NCBI RefSeq assembly: GCF_014648415.1
Contig: NZ_BMRB01000004.1
Span: 62,001 to 126,000 of the forward strand
Direction of reading: 5' to 3'
Origin: Actinokineospora fastidiosa
Lineage (GTDB): Bacteria; Actinomycetota; Actinomycetes; Mycobacteriales; Pseudonocardiaceae
Length of the DNA: 64,000 nucleotides
The position numbers and the translations under genes are program-made. Below, piece after piece: positions 42,215-50,496 of the stretch (positions are counted from its first letter, which is position 1; every line of letters begins with the position of its first letter). The notes under the pieces were generated by a model. The model was given only the letters and a program-made list of their open reading frames with translations. It searched no databases and was not told where the DNA came from.

Positions 42215-43627
42215 TCAGGCGACCGGCTGATCGGTCCGTCGGCGGTTGAGGGTGAGGGCGGTGATGGCCGCGCCCGCGACCGCGATGCCCGCGGCGGCGA
42301 GGAAGGCGGTGGACAGGCCGTCGGTCAGGGCGACCCGGTCGGCGATCTCGGCCGCGCCCGCGGTGGCCGCGACGGCGGTGATGGCGGCGAGGCCGAGGGC
42401 GGAGCCGATCTGGTAGCTGGTGTTGACGATGCCCGAGGCGAGCCCGCCCTCCTCCGGCCGGGCGCTGGAGATGGCGGTGCCCAGCGAGGGGATGAACGCC
42501 AGTCCCATGCCGACCGCGGCGACCAGTGACGCGGGCAGGACGTCGGCGGGGAAGGTCCCGTCCGGACCGACCTGGGCCAGCCAGAACAGGCCCGCGCCGA
42601 GCACGACCAGCCCGGTGACAGTCATCGCCTTGGCGCCGAAGCGGCCGGTCAGGCGGGGTGCGACGGCGATCATCATCAGCATGATCATGGCGGTCATGGG
42701 CAGCAGCGCGGCGCCGCTGGCGAAGGCGCCCAGGCCGAGCACCTGCTGCAGGTAGAGGTTGAGGAAGAACCACATCGGGATCCACGCCGCGCCCAGCAGC
42801 AGCTGGGCGACGTTGGCCGCGCCGAGGTCGGGCGTGCGGAAGATGCCGAGCCGGACCAGCGGCTCGCCCCGACGGGCCTGGATCGCCAGGAACGCTCCCA
42901 GCAGGACGATCGCGCCGACCAGGCCGAGCACGGTCGTGGCCGAGCCCCAGCCTGCCTCGGGCGCGCGCACCACGGAGTACACGGCAAGGCCGAGTCCGGC
43001 GGTGACGGTGACCGCGCCGAGGACGTCGATGCCGCCGCGCTTCACCTGGGCCCGCGGCATGAGCGCAGGCACGGCGATCAGCACCGCGACGGCGATGGGC
43101 ACGTTGATGTAGAAGACCCAGGGCCAGCTGATGTACTCGGTGATGACCCCGCCGAGGAACACGCCCGCGGTGCCGCCCGCGGGCGCGGCGGCGCCGTAGA
43201 GCGCCAGCGCCTTGCCCAGTTCGCGCGGGTTGCCGCCGAACAGCGTCATCAGCAGCGTCAGCGCGGACGGCGCGATCAGCGCCGCGCCCACGCCCTGCAC
43301 GGCGCGGCCCGCCAACTCGACCCACACCGCCTCGGCCGCGCCCGCCAGCACCGAGCCGACCAGCAGCACCGCCCATCCCGCCGCGAACACCCGCCGCGCG
43401 CCGAGCAGGTCCGACAGCCGCCCGCCGAGCAGCAGCAGACCGCCGAAGGCGACCACGTAGGCGTTGAAGACCCAGGACAGGGACTCCTGGGTGAACCCTA
43501 GATCCGTCTGCATCCGCGGCAGGGCGACACCGATGATCGAGGTGTCCATGATCACGATGAACTGGGCGAGCGCGATGAGGCCGAGCGCCCACCAGCGTCG
43601 ATCCACCCGAACGGCCGTCGTGGACAT
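42215..43627 (-). CDS. MFS drug exporter, DHA2 family (EmrB/QacA type)
   Basis: A 470-residue, 14-helix antiporter. The first helix region is FIVIMDTSIIGVALPRMQTD. The family motif after helix 2 is LLLLGGRLSDLLGARRVF, and FVVYINVP-like FYINVPIAVAVLIAVPALMP follows. The ATG at 43627 has GGAG 5 nt upstream; a longer frame to 43921 is not protein-like. The upstream region contains GGGGTACGG repeats that may bind a regulator, but no regulator gene is adjacent. The substrate is unknown; such pumps export antibiotics or toxic organic cations. Confidence 0.92.
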   Translation of the reverse strand: MSTTAVRVDRRWWALGLIALAQFIVIMDTSIIGVALPRMQTDLGFTQESLSWVFNAYVVAFGGLLLLGGRLSDLLGARRVFAAGWAVLLVGSVLAGAAEAVWVELAGRAVQGVGAALIAPSALTLLMTLFGGNPRELGKALALYGAAAPAGGTAGVFLGGVITEYISWPWVFYINVPIAVAVLIAVPALMPRAQVKRGGIDVLGAVTVTAGLGLAVYSVVRAPEAGWGSATTVLGLVGAIVLLGAFLAIQARRGEPLVRLGIFRTPDLGAANVAQLLLGAAWIPMWFFLNLYLQQVLGLGAFASGAALLPMTAMIMLMMIAVAPRLTGRFGAKAMTVTGLVVLGAGLFWLAQVGPDGTFPADVLPASLVAAVGMGLAFIPSLGTAISSARPEEGGLASGIVNTSYQIGSALGLAAITAVAATAGAAEIADRVALTDGLSTAFLAAAGIAVAGAAITALTLNRRRTDQPVA

Positions 43628-44002
43628 TGGTACTCCATAGGGGTACGGGGTATATGTCGACGGCGAAGCTAGCAGCGGTCGATCACCGCGGCAAGGGGGT
43701 GTGCGGCCGGGGTGGCCTAGTCCACAGGTGAAGCCGCCGACGACCGCTCGGGGTACGGTAGGGGGGTATGATCCCGACGAGCTGAAGGTGGCCCCGTGCG
43801 CGAACTGCTCCGGCTGAGCACGAAGACGACAACCCGCGGCTGGCGCCTCGCCGCCAAGGCCATCCTCGCGCTGTGCTGCGACACCCCGACGCCCACCGCC
43901 CACCTCACCGCAACCCGCCAAGGCCGCGCCGGTTCCCTGAACCTGACGCTGTCCCTCACCCGAACCCCACCCTGCGGCCGCTAGGAGCAGGGGTAACGGC
44001 AG
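43628..44002. other. 375-bp region upstream of the DHA2 pump with GGGGTACGG repeats
   Basis: GGGGTACGG occurs at 43640-43648, followed by GGTATATG, and again at 43750-43758, followed by TAGGGGGGTATGAT. Both lie in the same orientation. The second includes TATGAT (43767-43772), a good -10 for plus-strand transcription. The first overlaps the near-palindrome GTACTCC-ATA-GGGGTAC just before the pump start. Only one doubtful small frame is found in this stretch. Confidence 0.5.
43796..43984 (+). CDS. Possible small basic protein, doubtful
   Basis: A 62-residue frame, GTG 43796, with GAAGGTGG ending about 4 nt upstream and TATGAT as a possible -10 about 24 bp upstream. The product is basic and Thr/Arg-rich (LLRLSTKTTTRGWRLAAKAI) with one short hydrophobic stretch (LAAKAILALCC). 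It has no recognisable family. It may be a chance frame between the pump promoter and the SMI1 fragment. Confidence 0.3.
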   Translation: MRELLRLSTKTTTRGWRLAAKAILALCCDTPTPTAHLTATRQGRAGSLNLTLSLTRTPPCGR

Positions 44003-44293
44003 ATGCCTGACACGACCAACTCGCTACCCGACTTCTTCGACGCCTTCGAGGCACGTATCGAGGAATGGTCCTCTGGAGCGCGCGTCGGACTTTCGCACAC
44101 GGAGATCGAGGAAGTGGCCACGGACCAAGGCGGGCAGACCCTGCCCGCCGCTTACGTCGAGTTTCTGCGGAGATTGGGAAGGAACGGCGGCTCCTTCCTT
44201 GTCGGACCGCTGGTCTCGTCGAGCGCGGCCGCCGAGCCCGCCTTCTCCGCGGGCGCGGACGCCATGATCAGGCCAACCCGTGCCCGCCGGTGA
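44003..44293 (+). pseudogene. SMI1/KNR4-family immunity-like protein, 3'-truncated
   Basis: The first ~67 residues (LSHTEIEEVATDQGGQTLPA, AYVEFLRRLGRNGGSFLVG) match the start of SMI1/KNR4 (SUKH) domains, usually ~150 residues and often immunity proteins for polymorphic toxins. After GSFLVG the frame runs into sequence that is the antisense of a decayed DHA2 pump, so the final ~29 residues are unrelated. Homology ends near base 44205. A 5' ribosome site (AGGAG) is still present. It is most likely a dead remnant left by a deletion that joined two unrelated genes. Confidence 0.7.
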
Positions 44294-44456
44294 TCCACAG
44301 TTGCTCGGTGCTGCTCGCGCCCAGGTCGGCCGCCGTCTGGGGCAGGGCGAGGAGCAGCACGTGCACGTCGATGGAGACCAGGAGCGCGGGCGGGCTGAGC
44401 ACGGCGAGCGCGATCCACTCCCGCCGCCCGGCCGCCGCCGGGAGCAGATCGGTCAT
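44206..44456 (-). pseudogene. Remnant of a DHA2 efflux pump with internal deletion and frameshift
   Basis: On the minus strand, from ATG 44456, about 55 codons match the start of SmvA-like pumps (REWIALAVLSPPALLVSIDV, LLALPQTAADLGASSTEQLW). After LWIT the frame stops within seven codons. In the next frame a late segment of the same family appears at once (GLIMASAPAEKAGSAAALDE). About 350 codons of the middle are gone. The 3' end is lost at the junction with the SMI1 fragment. Compare the intact DHA2 pump at 1823-3349, which has the same blocks in the same order. Confidence 0.8.
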
Positions 44457-44552
44457 CGCGGGGTCCTTCCGAGGTCGATTGCGGATGTCGGCCCCTGGTC
44501 GGAGCGGGCACCCGGGTCTCGCCATCCCGGAAGGACGGCGGCAGACCGCGCG

Positions 44553-47147
44553 CTACGGCGTCAGGATCTCGATGAACCCGTCGGTCCCGTTCACCCGGAT
44601 CCGCTGTCCATCCCGGATCGCCCGGGTTGCCCGCTCGACGCCGACGACCGCGGGCAGGCCGTACTCCCGGGCGATCACCGCGCCGTGGGTCATCAGGCCG
44701 CCGACCTCGGTCACCAGGCCCGCGATCGCGACGAACAGGGGAGACCAGCTGGGATCGGTGTACGCGGTGACCAGGATGTCGCCCGGTTCGACGTCGGCGG
44801 TCGCCAGGTCGAGGATGACCCGCGCCCGCCCCTCGACCGTCCCGGCGGACACCGGCAGGCCGACCAGGGCGCCGTCGGGCAGGTCGTCGCGGCGGTAGGA
44901 CCCGGAGACGGCCTCGCCGTCCGAGGTGAGCACCCGGGGCGGCGTGAGCGCCGCGTAGGACCGGAACACCTCCTTGCGCCGCCGGATGAGCTCGCCGTCC
45001 ACCCGGTTCGTCCGCACGACCTCGCGGAGTTCCCGCAGCCGCAGGAAGAACACGTCGTCGCGCTCGCCGAGCACGCCCGCCCGGACCAGGCGCTCGGCCT
45101 CGGCCAGCAGAGCCTGCTTGTAGACGAAGTAGCGGCTGACCATGCCGTACTTCGGGTACTCCCGATACCCGGTGTACGTCCGGACGAGATCGATCCTCCG
45201 CTTGGTCTCCTCGGCCTTGCGCTCGCCGTCCGGCAGCGCCCGCAACCGCGCCAGCAGGTCCTGCTCCTTCGCCGACGCCTCCTGCCGCCCCTGCTCGAAG
45301 CGCCGCTCGCCCGCGCCCGGCTCGAAGTTCCTGACGTGGGACAGGATCATGGGCAGGAGCATGGCGGGCCGCTCGCTCCACCTCGGCCTGGTGATGTCGA
45401 TCTCGCCGACGCAGCGCATGCCGTACTTGTCGAGATAGGCCACGATGGCGTCGCGCGCTTCCCGGCCACCGTCGATTTCGGCCAGGTCGTCGAGGAAGTC
45501 GTCGTGATCGACCTCCTGCAGGAAGGCGACGACCTCCGGGTGCGGGCGGATCGCGTCGGCGACGTCGAGCAGCGCCAGCCCCATCTCCGAGGTGACGTTG
45601 TGCGGGACGGACTGGGTCAGCGTGTCGGCCGGGTTCTTCTCGCCCAGCCACTCCGACAGCCGCTCGTTGAGCCACCACGTCGCCTGCATCGCCGCCATGA
45701 TCACCTGGTGGCCCCGGGGGTCGAACAGGATCCGGCGCAGTTCCTGGAAGTCCGCCAGGATGAAGTCGATCAGCTCGACTCCCGACCGCGTCCGGATCTC
45801 CCGCCTCACCGCGGCGATGGAGGTCTCGCACTGCTCGATCAGCCCGGTGACGAGAGCGGGGTCGGTCTCCACCGTGACCGGGGCGACGCCGGGGATCGGC
45901 GGCGGCTCCTCGCCGCTCGGCGGCGGGATGAAGCCGTCGCGGTCGACGACGGTCCGCAACGCGTCCTCGATCAGCGGGTCGGACTTCCCCAGCACCTCCA
46001 TGAAGCCCGCCCGGTTCGTCGGCGACGCCAGCTGCGGGGTGACGTCGACGAACAGCCGCCCGCCCGCCTCGGCCATGGGCCGGGGAGTGGTCAGCTGCCA
46101 CACGGACAGGCCCAGGGGCGTCATCGGGTCGGTCATCATCTGCTGGTGGCCGACGGAGACGTAGACGTGGTTCTCGCCGTCGTCGGTCTCGGGGATCGGG
46201 AACAGCGTGGTGATCGGCCTGCTCTGGACGATGGGGAAGTCGTCGTCGACCAGGCACCACTCGATGTCCTGCGGACGGCCGAAGTGCGCCTCGATCGCCC
46301 GTCCCAGCCGGGCGAGCCGCACGACCTGCTCGTCCGTCAGCGCGGGCCGTTCCTGCTGTGCCGGCTCGATAAGCCGCTCCTGCGTTCCGCCGCCCGGCAC
46401 GGCGTGGACGGCCCGCTGCTTGACGGCGATCGACCTGGCGACGATCTCGCCGTCGCGGACCTTGAAGCTGTCGGCGTTCACCAGGCCGGAGACGAGCGCC
46501 TCGCCGAGTCCGAATCCCGCCTCCACGGACACGACCTTCCGGTCGGACGTGACGGGGTCCGCGGTGAACAGCACGCCCGCGGCCTCCGGGAAGACCATCC
46601 GCTGCACGACCACGCCCATGTGGACCTTCCGGTGGTCGAAGCCGTTGCGCAGCCGGTAAGCCACGGCGCGCTCGGTGAACAGCGACGCCCAGCACCGGCT
46701 GACGTGCCGGAGGACCGCGGCGGAACCCACGACGTTGAGGTAGGTGTCCTGCTGGCCCGCGAAGGAGGCCCCCGGCAGGTCCTCCGCCGTCGCGCTGGAC
46801 CGGACAGCGCAGGCGACGTCCGCACCGAGCCCGGCGACCGCCCCGGTGATCGCCGCCGCCAGGTCGTCCGGCATGGCGATGTCCTCGATGACCCGTCGGA
46901 TCTCGGCGCTGCGCGCGCGAATCCCCTCCCGGTCGTCCGGGCCGAGTCCCGCCAAGTGCTCCACCTGCTCGCCGATCGACGGCGTGTCCGCCATGACCCG
47001 CCGGAAAGCGTCCGTCGTCACGCAGAATCCCGCTGGCACGCGGACACCCTCGATCCGCGAAAGCTCGCCCAGGTGCGCCCCTTTGCCACCCACGACCGAG
47101 ACCTGTGTCCGGTCGATCTCCTGGAGACCGAGCACGTAGCTGCTCAT
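44553..47147 (-). CDS. rph: Rifamycin-inactivating phosphotransferase
   Basis: An 864-residue enzyme, close to the usual ~865 for Rph. It has an N-terminal ATP-grasp (PPDK_N) domain (VVGGKGAHLGELSRIEGVRV, CAVRSSATAEDLPGASFAGQ, FTADPVTSD, DIEWCLVDDDFPIVQSRPIT). The central rifamycin-binding helical region is ~330-750. The C-terminal swivelling His domain has the phosphocarrier histidine (GGLMTHGAVIAREYGLPAV). Rph uses ATP to phosphorylate the ansa bridge of rifamycins, giving AMP and Pi. The ATG at 47147 follows GGGGGAAGG. A perfect 19-bp rifamycin-associated element lies 125 bp upstream, so induction by rifamycins is expected. Confidence 0.96.
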   Translation of the reverse strand: MSSYVLGLQEIDRTQVSVVGGKGAHLGELSRIEGVRVPAGFCVTTDAFRRVMADTPSIGEQVEHLAGLGPDDREGIRARSAEIRRVIEDIAMPDDLAAAITGAVAGLGADVACAVRSSATAEDLPGASFAGQQDTYLNVVGSAAVLRHVSRCWASLFTERAVAYRLRNGFDHRKVHMGVVVQRMVFPEAAGVLFTADPVTSDRKVVSVEAGFGLGEALVSGLVNADSFKVRDGEIVARSIAVKQRAVHAVPGGGTQERLIEPAQQERPALTDEQVVRLARLGRAIEAHFGRPQDIEWCLVDDDFPIVQSRPITTLFPIPETDDGENHVYVSVGHQQMMTDPMTPLGLSVWQLTTPRPMAEAGGRLFVDVTPQLASPTNRAGFMEVLGKSDPLIEDALRTVVDRDGFIPPPSGEEPPPIPGVAPVTVETDPALVTGLIEQCETSIAAVRREIRTRSGVELIDFILADFQELRRILFDPRGHQVIMAAMQATWWLNERLSEWLGEKNPADTLTQSVPHNVTSEMGLALLDVADAIRPHPEVVAFLQEVDHDDFLDDLAEIDGGREARDAIVAYLDKYGMRCVGEIDITRPRWSERPAMLLPMILSHVRNFEPGAGERRFEQGRQEASAKEQDLLARLRALPDGERKAEETKRRIDLVRTYTGYREYPKYGMVSRYFVYKQALLAEAERLVRAGVLGERDDVFFLRLRELREVVRTNRVDGELIRRRKEVFRSYAALTPPRVLTSDGEAVSGSYRRDDLPDGALVGLPVSAGTVEGRARVILDLATADVEPGDILVTAYTDPSWSPLFVAIAGLVTEVGGLMTHGAVIAREYGLPAVVGVERATRAIRDGQRIRVNGTDGFIEILTP

Positions 47148-47271
47148 CCGTCTACCTTCCCCCGTCGGTCCCTTGCTCTCGGCCGCCACCGCCTGCCCCG
47201 GCCGTCATTGTTCTCGTCGGCACCTGTTTTCGCAGGTCGCGGCAACGGGTGCAGATTCTGCGGCACGACCC

Positions 47272-47290
47272 GGGTCTTGCCGCAAGACCC
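47272..47290. promoter_or_regulatory. Rifamycin-associated element (RAE)
   Basis: GGGTCTTGC-C-GCAAGACCC is a perfect inverted repeat of 9-bp arms around one base, 19 bp in all. It matches the length and GGGGCTTGC-type half-site of the RAE known upstream of rifamycin-resistance genes in actinomycetes. A TATAGC -10-like hexamer lies nearby, on the side away from rph. Confidence 0.85.
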
Positions 47291-47309
47291 CCGGTGCGCT
47301 ATATGTTGA

Positions 47310-47335
47310 AGTGGGCAGGGAGGGGATTGCCCACT
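47310..47335 (-). terminator. Hairpin downstream of the MFS gene
   Basis: AGTGGGC and GCCCACT are perfect 7-bp arms around a 12-nt loop, just after the MFS stop and before the rph promoter region. It may end MFS transcription or form part of the rph promoter region. Confidence 0.5.
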
Positions 47336-47343
47336 CGAAGGGT

Positions 47344-48642
47344 CTACCCGGCGGTCGAGGATCGGGTCGCCGCTGCCGTCGCCGCGATCAGCGCGACCGT
47401 GAACAGCAGGTAGGACGCGAGCATCCCGCCCGTGGTTGCGGTCGAGCTCAGGGCGCCGCCGACGGCCCGGCCCAGCAGTTGGCCGACGCACTCGGCGGTG
47501 ATGACCGCCGTGGCCAGCTCCGCGGCCGTGAAGCCGCTCGCGCTCGCGGTGGTCGCTCTGATGTAGAGGCCGGGATACGCCAGGCCCACGCCGATCCCGC
47601 CCACCGCCCACGCGGCGAGCACGATGGCGAACGACCCGCCGACGGCGAGTTCGACCACCAGGACGGCCGTGCCCAGGGCGGTCAGGCCCAAGCCAACCGC
47701 GGGGAAGTGCTTCTTGGCCCGCTCGGAGGCGAACTGGGTGGTCAGCAGGCTCGTTACCGCCCACCCCAGCGGGGCGGCGCTCAGGACGATCGCGGCCTGG
47801 CCGATGCTCATCCGGAAGCCGCTCGTGATCAGCACGGTGATCAGGCTGTCGGCGCCGAAGTAGCCGATCGCGAACAGCACCATCGCGCCGAGCGCGGCGG
47901 GGGCGCCCGGCCGCAGCCGCGCGGTCCCGGCGGGCAGGATCGCCACCATGCCCGCCACGGCGACCACCGCTCCGATGACCGCCAGCGGCCACCATCCCGT
48001 GCTCAGCACGACGCCCGCCGCCCCCACCGGCACCAGCAGGGTCCGGCCCAGCGGGCGCGGCGTGTCCTCTGAGGACGGATCGTCGCCTGCGGCGCGCACG
48101 ATCAGCAAGCGTCCGAAGAGGACGAACGGAACCGGGGCCAGCAGGGTCCACCGCCACCCCACGAGGTGTTCCAGCCCCAGCGTCGCGGCCGGACCGACCA
48201 GCGCGGGCAGGATCCACATCGCCGACGACGCCGCGACGACCTTGATGCGCACCCGGTCGTCGAGGTGGCGGATCGCGGAGCTGATGCCGAACACCGCGAG
48301 CAGGCCGCTGGCGAGGCCGGTGGCGAACTGGCCCACCGCGAACATCCACGCGGCCTGGGCGGAGGCGGCCACGGCGAGGCCGCCGAGGTAGGCGGCCATG
48401 CCGACGGCCAGGGTCCCGCGCGCGCCCAGCCGCAGCAGCACCCGGCTCGCCAGGGGGAGCGCGACGAACAACCCGAGCGACGAGCCCGCGATCAGCAGCC
48501 CGATCTCGTCCCGGGCGCTCAGCTCGCCCGCGACGACGGGCAGCAGCGTGGAGGCGACGAAGCCGGTGACGGCCGCGGCGAACTCGAGCGCGACGATGCC
48601 GACCGCGAGGACCAGCGGGCCCGTCGTCCGGGTGGCGCTCAT
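47344..48642 (-). CDS. MFS transporter
   Basis: A 432-residue, 12-helix major facilitator. The first helix is LVLAVGIVALEFAAAVTGFV, and the loop after helix 2 is SRVLLRLGARGTL, a degenerate motif A. Gly/Ala-rich helices continue to the C-terminus. The ATG at 48642 is followed downstream by a hairpin, then by rph on the same strand. Its closeness to rph may be coincidental. No specific substrate can be assigned. Confidence 0.88.
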   Translation of the reverse strand: MSATRTTGPLVLAVGIVALEFAAAVTGFVASTLLPVVAGELSARDEIGLLIAGSSLGLFVALPLASRVLLRLGARGTLAVGMAAYLGGLAVAASAQAAWMFAVGQFATGLASGLLAVFGISSAIRHLDDRVRIKVVAASSAMWILPALVGPAATLGLEHLVGWRWTLLAPVPFVLFGRLLIVRAAGDDPSSEDTPRPLGRTLLVPVGAAGVVLSTGWWPLAVIGAVVAVAGMVAILPAGTARLRPGAPAALGAMVLFAIGYFGADSLITVLITSGFRMSIGQAAIVLSAAPLGWAVTSLLTTQFASERAKKHFPAVGLGLTALGTAVLVVELAVGGSFAIVLAAWAVGGIGVGLAYPGLYIRATTASASGFTAAELATAVITAECVGQLLGRAVGGALSSTATTGGMLASYLLFTVALIAATAAATRSSTAG

Positions 48643-48646
48643 CGGC

Positions 48647-48997
48647 TCAGGTGTAGAGCTGCCGGTCGTACAGGTTGATCTGCACCCACACGCCGTCGGG
48701 GTCCTGGACGCGCAGCGAGTGCCCGTGGTTCTCGTCGATCACCGGTCCGGGCGCGAAGCCCGCCGCGCGCAGGCGCGCCGCGACGTCCTCAAGGGGCTCG
48801 TCGGCCTCGAAGGCCAGCTCGCACCGGCCCGCCTCCTCGTCGGCGCCCCGGTGGATGGCCAGCAGGCCGCCCGCCGCGGGCAGCTCGACCCAGCCGCCGG
48901 GGCGCGACACCGCCCCGACCGCCAGCCCGAGCGCCTCGTAGAACCGCGTCATGCCCGCGACATCCGAGCTGTAGCGGATCGGCATCACCCGCATCAC
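48647..48997 (-). CDS. VOC (glyoxalase/bleomycin-resistance fold) protein
   Basis: A 116-residue single VOC module with two beta-alpha-beta-beta-beta units (VMPIRYSSDVAGMTRFYEAL, then AARLRAAGFAPGPVIDENHG, HSLRVQDPDGVWVQINLY). The GTG at 48997 (or ATG at 48994) overlaps the stop of the upstream RHH gene, with GAGGAGCG just upstream. VOC proteins bind metals or drugs or act in small-molecule chemistry. A metal-binding His/Glu set is not clearly complete, so the role is open. The MFS gene starts 4 bp downstream, so all three may be one transcript. Confidence 0.85.
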   Translation of the reverse strand: MMRVMPIRYSSDVAGMTRFYEALGLAVGAVSRPGGWVELPAAGGLLAIHRGADEEAGRCELAFEADEPLEDVAARLRAAGFAPGPVIDENHGHSLRVQDPDGVWVQINLYDRQLYT

Positions 48998-49161
48998 GAA
49001 CGCTCCTCATCGGTGGTGCCGCTTCGCCGCAGGTAGTCCTCGAGCACGCGCTCGACGAACGCCGAGAGCGACTCCTCGGCCTCGACGGAGGCGTGCTTGA
49101 CCCGTTTCACGAGGTCAGGCGGCAGATAAACGCTGAACTGACGCTTGGCGGCCGACGTCAT
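48994..49161 (-). CDS. Ribbon-helix-helix (CopG/Arc-like) small DNA-binding protein
   Basis: A 55-residue protein. The strand KRQFSVYLPPDLVKRVKHAS and the helix SLSAFVERVLEDYL are a standard RHH fold that dimerises and binds DNA. The ATG at 49161 begins the frame; its TGA overlaps the start of the VOC gene (GTGATG), so the two are coupled. RHH genes in such pairs are often autoregulators or antitoxins, but the downstream VOC protein is not a known toxin type. Direct and inverted repeats just upstream are likely operator sites. Confidence 0.8.
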   Translation of the reverse strand: MTSAAKRQFSVYLPPDLVKRVKHASVEAEESLSAFVERVLEDYLRRSGTTDEERS

Positions 49162-49165
49162 GCTC

Positions 49166-49202
49166 CGATGCTAGAATGCACACCTGCTTAGGAGCATGCT
49201 AG
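49166..49202. promoter_or_regulatory. Repeats upstream of the RHH-VOC genes
   Basis: ATGCTAG occurs twice in direct orientation (49168-49174 and 49196-49202). TGCTCC (49161-49166) and GGAGCA (49191-49196) form an inverted pair. Such repeats fit cooperative binding by RHH dimers. The gene at 49246 ends just downstream on the other side. Confidence 0.45.
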
Positions 49203-49245
49203 TAAGCTTGTGGGGCGCGGCCCCTCGATCGGGGCAGTGGGCGGC

Positions 49246-49734
49246 TCATCGGCGCATCCTCGGGTCGTGCGTGGGGTCGGGGTACAGGGGCGGGCAGCCG
49301 CCCTCGACGGCCTCCGGGCGCAGTTCGTAGTGCCAGGGCTCGTTGCGGTAGATCTGGCACAGCCCGTACCGGGCTCCGTTCCGGGACAGCCAGAGCCGGG
49401 CGTCGGGAGGTCCGATGTCGACAGCGTCCCCGGACACGTGGGCCGACGTCTCCGCGGTGGCCACCCATCGGGCCGCCTCCGCTGCGGAGCCGTGCCGCAC
49501 GACCGCCTCATGCAGGAGGTGTTCCTGGTATTCCGGGGACCGCCAGCCGCCGTGGACGCGGAAGGCGATCCCGTCGGCCGCGGCGTCGGTGGCGGCCCGG
49601 CGCAGGGCGTCGAGCAGGTCGGGGTCGAGGTTGGCCACGGCCGGGGCCTCGTCGTCGAAGACCGGCACCGGGACGGGGACAGCGCCGTGGGCCGTGCCGA
49701 GAGCGCGCCGGACGGCGGATTCGCTGGAAGGCAT
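49246..49734 (-). CDS. vanY: VanY-type D,D-carboxypeptidase
   Basis: A 162-residue peptidase of the M15 family, which removes the terminal D-Ala from peptidoglycan precursors. The zinc motif SAHVSGDAVD supplies H99 and D106, and NEPWHYE supplies catalytic E132 and ligand H135. There is no signal peptide or transmembrane anchor, unlike the membrane-bound VanY of enterococcal VanA elements, so it may act in the cytoplasm or be a short VanXY-like form. The ATG at 49734 lies 7 nt after a CTTGACT element with no ribosome site. It is divergent from vanRS and shares its promoter block with vanH, which ties it to the van regulon. Confidence 0.88.
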   Translation of the reverse strand: MPSSESAVRRALGTAHGAVPVPVPVFDDEAPAVANLDPDLLDALRRAATDAAADGIAFRVHGGWRSPEYQEHLLHEAVVRHGSAAEAARWVATAETSAHVSGDAVDIGPPDARLWLSRNGARYGLCQIYRNEPWHYELRPEAVEGGCPPLYPDPTHDPRMRR

Positions 49735-49741
49735 GGTGTCG

Positions 49742-49787
49742 AGTCAAGGCGGCGTCGCGTTGCCAGCGCGTATGCGGTTCTCGATAT
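49742..49787 (-). promoter_or_regulatory. VanR-box/promoter block of vanY (divergent from vanR)
   Basis: Read toward vanY, the block contains a RTATCG-type dyad (complement of 49770-49787), then CTGGCAAC (complement of 49759-49766), 10 bp, CTTGACT (complement of 49742-49748) and 7 bp to the ATG. The same elements at identical spacing precede vanH. On the vanR side GATATGC is repeated at 49783-49789 and 49794-49800, and TAGCAT lies close to the vanR start. Confidence 0.7.
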
Positions 49788-49821
49788 GCCGGGGATATGC
49801 GCCGACTCGTAGCATCGGAGC

Positions 49822-50496
49822 ATGCGTGTGCTGGTCGTGGAGGACGAGCCCTACATGGCGGAGGCCATCCGCGACGGGCTGCGGCTGGAGGCGATCGCCG
49901 CCGACATCGCCGGTGACGGCGACACCGCGCTGGAACTGCTGAGCGTCAACGCCTACGACATCGCCGTCCTCGACCGCGACATCCCCGGCCCGTCCGGGGA
50001 CGAGATCGCCGAGCACATCGTCGCCTCCGGCGCAGGCACGCCGATCATCATGCTCACCGCGGCCGACCGGCTCGACGACAAGGCCACCGGGTTCGGGATC
50101 GGCGCCGACGACTACCTCACCAAGCCGTTCGAGATGCGGGAGCTCGTGCTCCGGCTCAGGGCGCTCGACCGCAGGCGCGCGCACAGCAGGCCGCCGGTGC
50201 GGGAGATCGCGGGCCTGCGCGTCGATCCGTTCCGCCGCGAGGTCTACCGCGACGGCCGCTATGTCGCGCTGACCAGGAAGCAGTTCGCCGTGCTCGAGGT
50301 GCTCGTCGCCGCCGAGGGCGGGGTGATCAGCGCCGAGGAGCTGCTGGAGCGGGCGTGGGACGAGAACACCGACCCGTTCACCAACGCCGTGCGCATCACG
50401 GTCTCGGCGCTGCGCAAGCGGCTCGGCGAGCCCTGGCTGATCGCCACGGTGCCCGGGGTCGGCTACCGCATCGACACCGGGGACGGGCGTGGATAG
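49822..50496 (+). CDS. vanR: VanR-type response regulator (OmpR family)
   Basis: A 224-residue regulator. The receiver domain has E8-D9 (VLVVEDEPYMAEAI), phospho-acceptor D51 (AVLDRDIPGPSGDE) and the lysine in YLTKPFEMRELVLRLRAL. The C-terminal winged helix (LRVDPFRREVYRDGRYVALT, RKQFAVLEVLVAAEGGVISA) binds DNA. It activates van genes when phosphorylated by VanS in response to glycopeptides. The ATG at 49822 is separated from vanY by 87 bp containing the shared control block. The stop overlaps the start of vanS by 8 bp. Confidence 0.93.
   Translation: MRVLVVEDEPYMAEAIRDGLRLEAIAADIAGDGDTALELLSVNAYDIAVLDRDIPGPSGDEIAEHIVASGAGTPIIMLTAADRLDDKATGFGIGADDYLTKPFEMRELVLRLRALDRRRAHSRPPVREIAGLRVDPFRREVYRDGRYVALTRKQFAVLEVLVAAEGGVISAEELLERAWDENTDPFTNAVRITVSALRKRLGEPWLIATVPGVGYRIDTGDGRG

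Noticed and set aside
44280..47309. A 1009-codon plus-strand frame opposite rph
   Set aside because: Antisense artefact; the minus strand encodes a full-length rifampin phosphotransferase.
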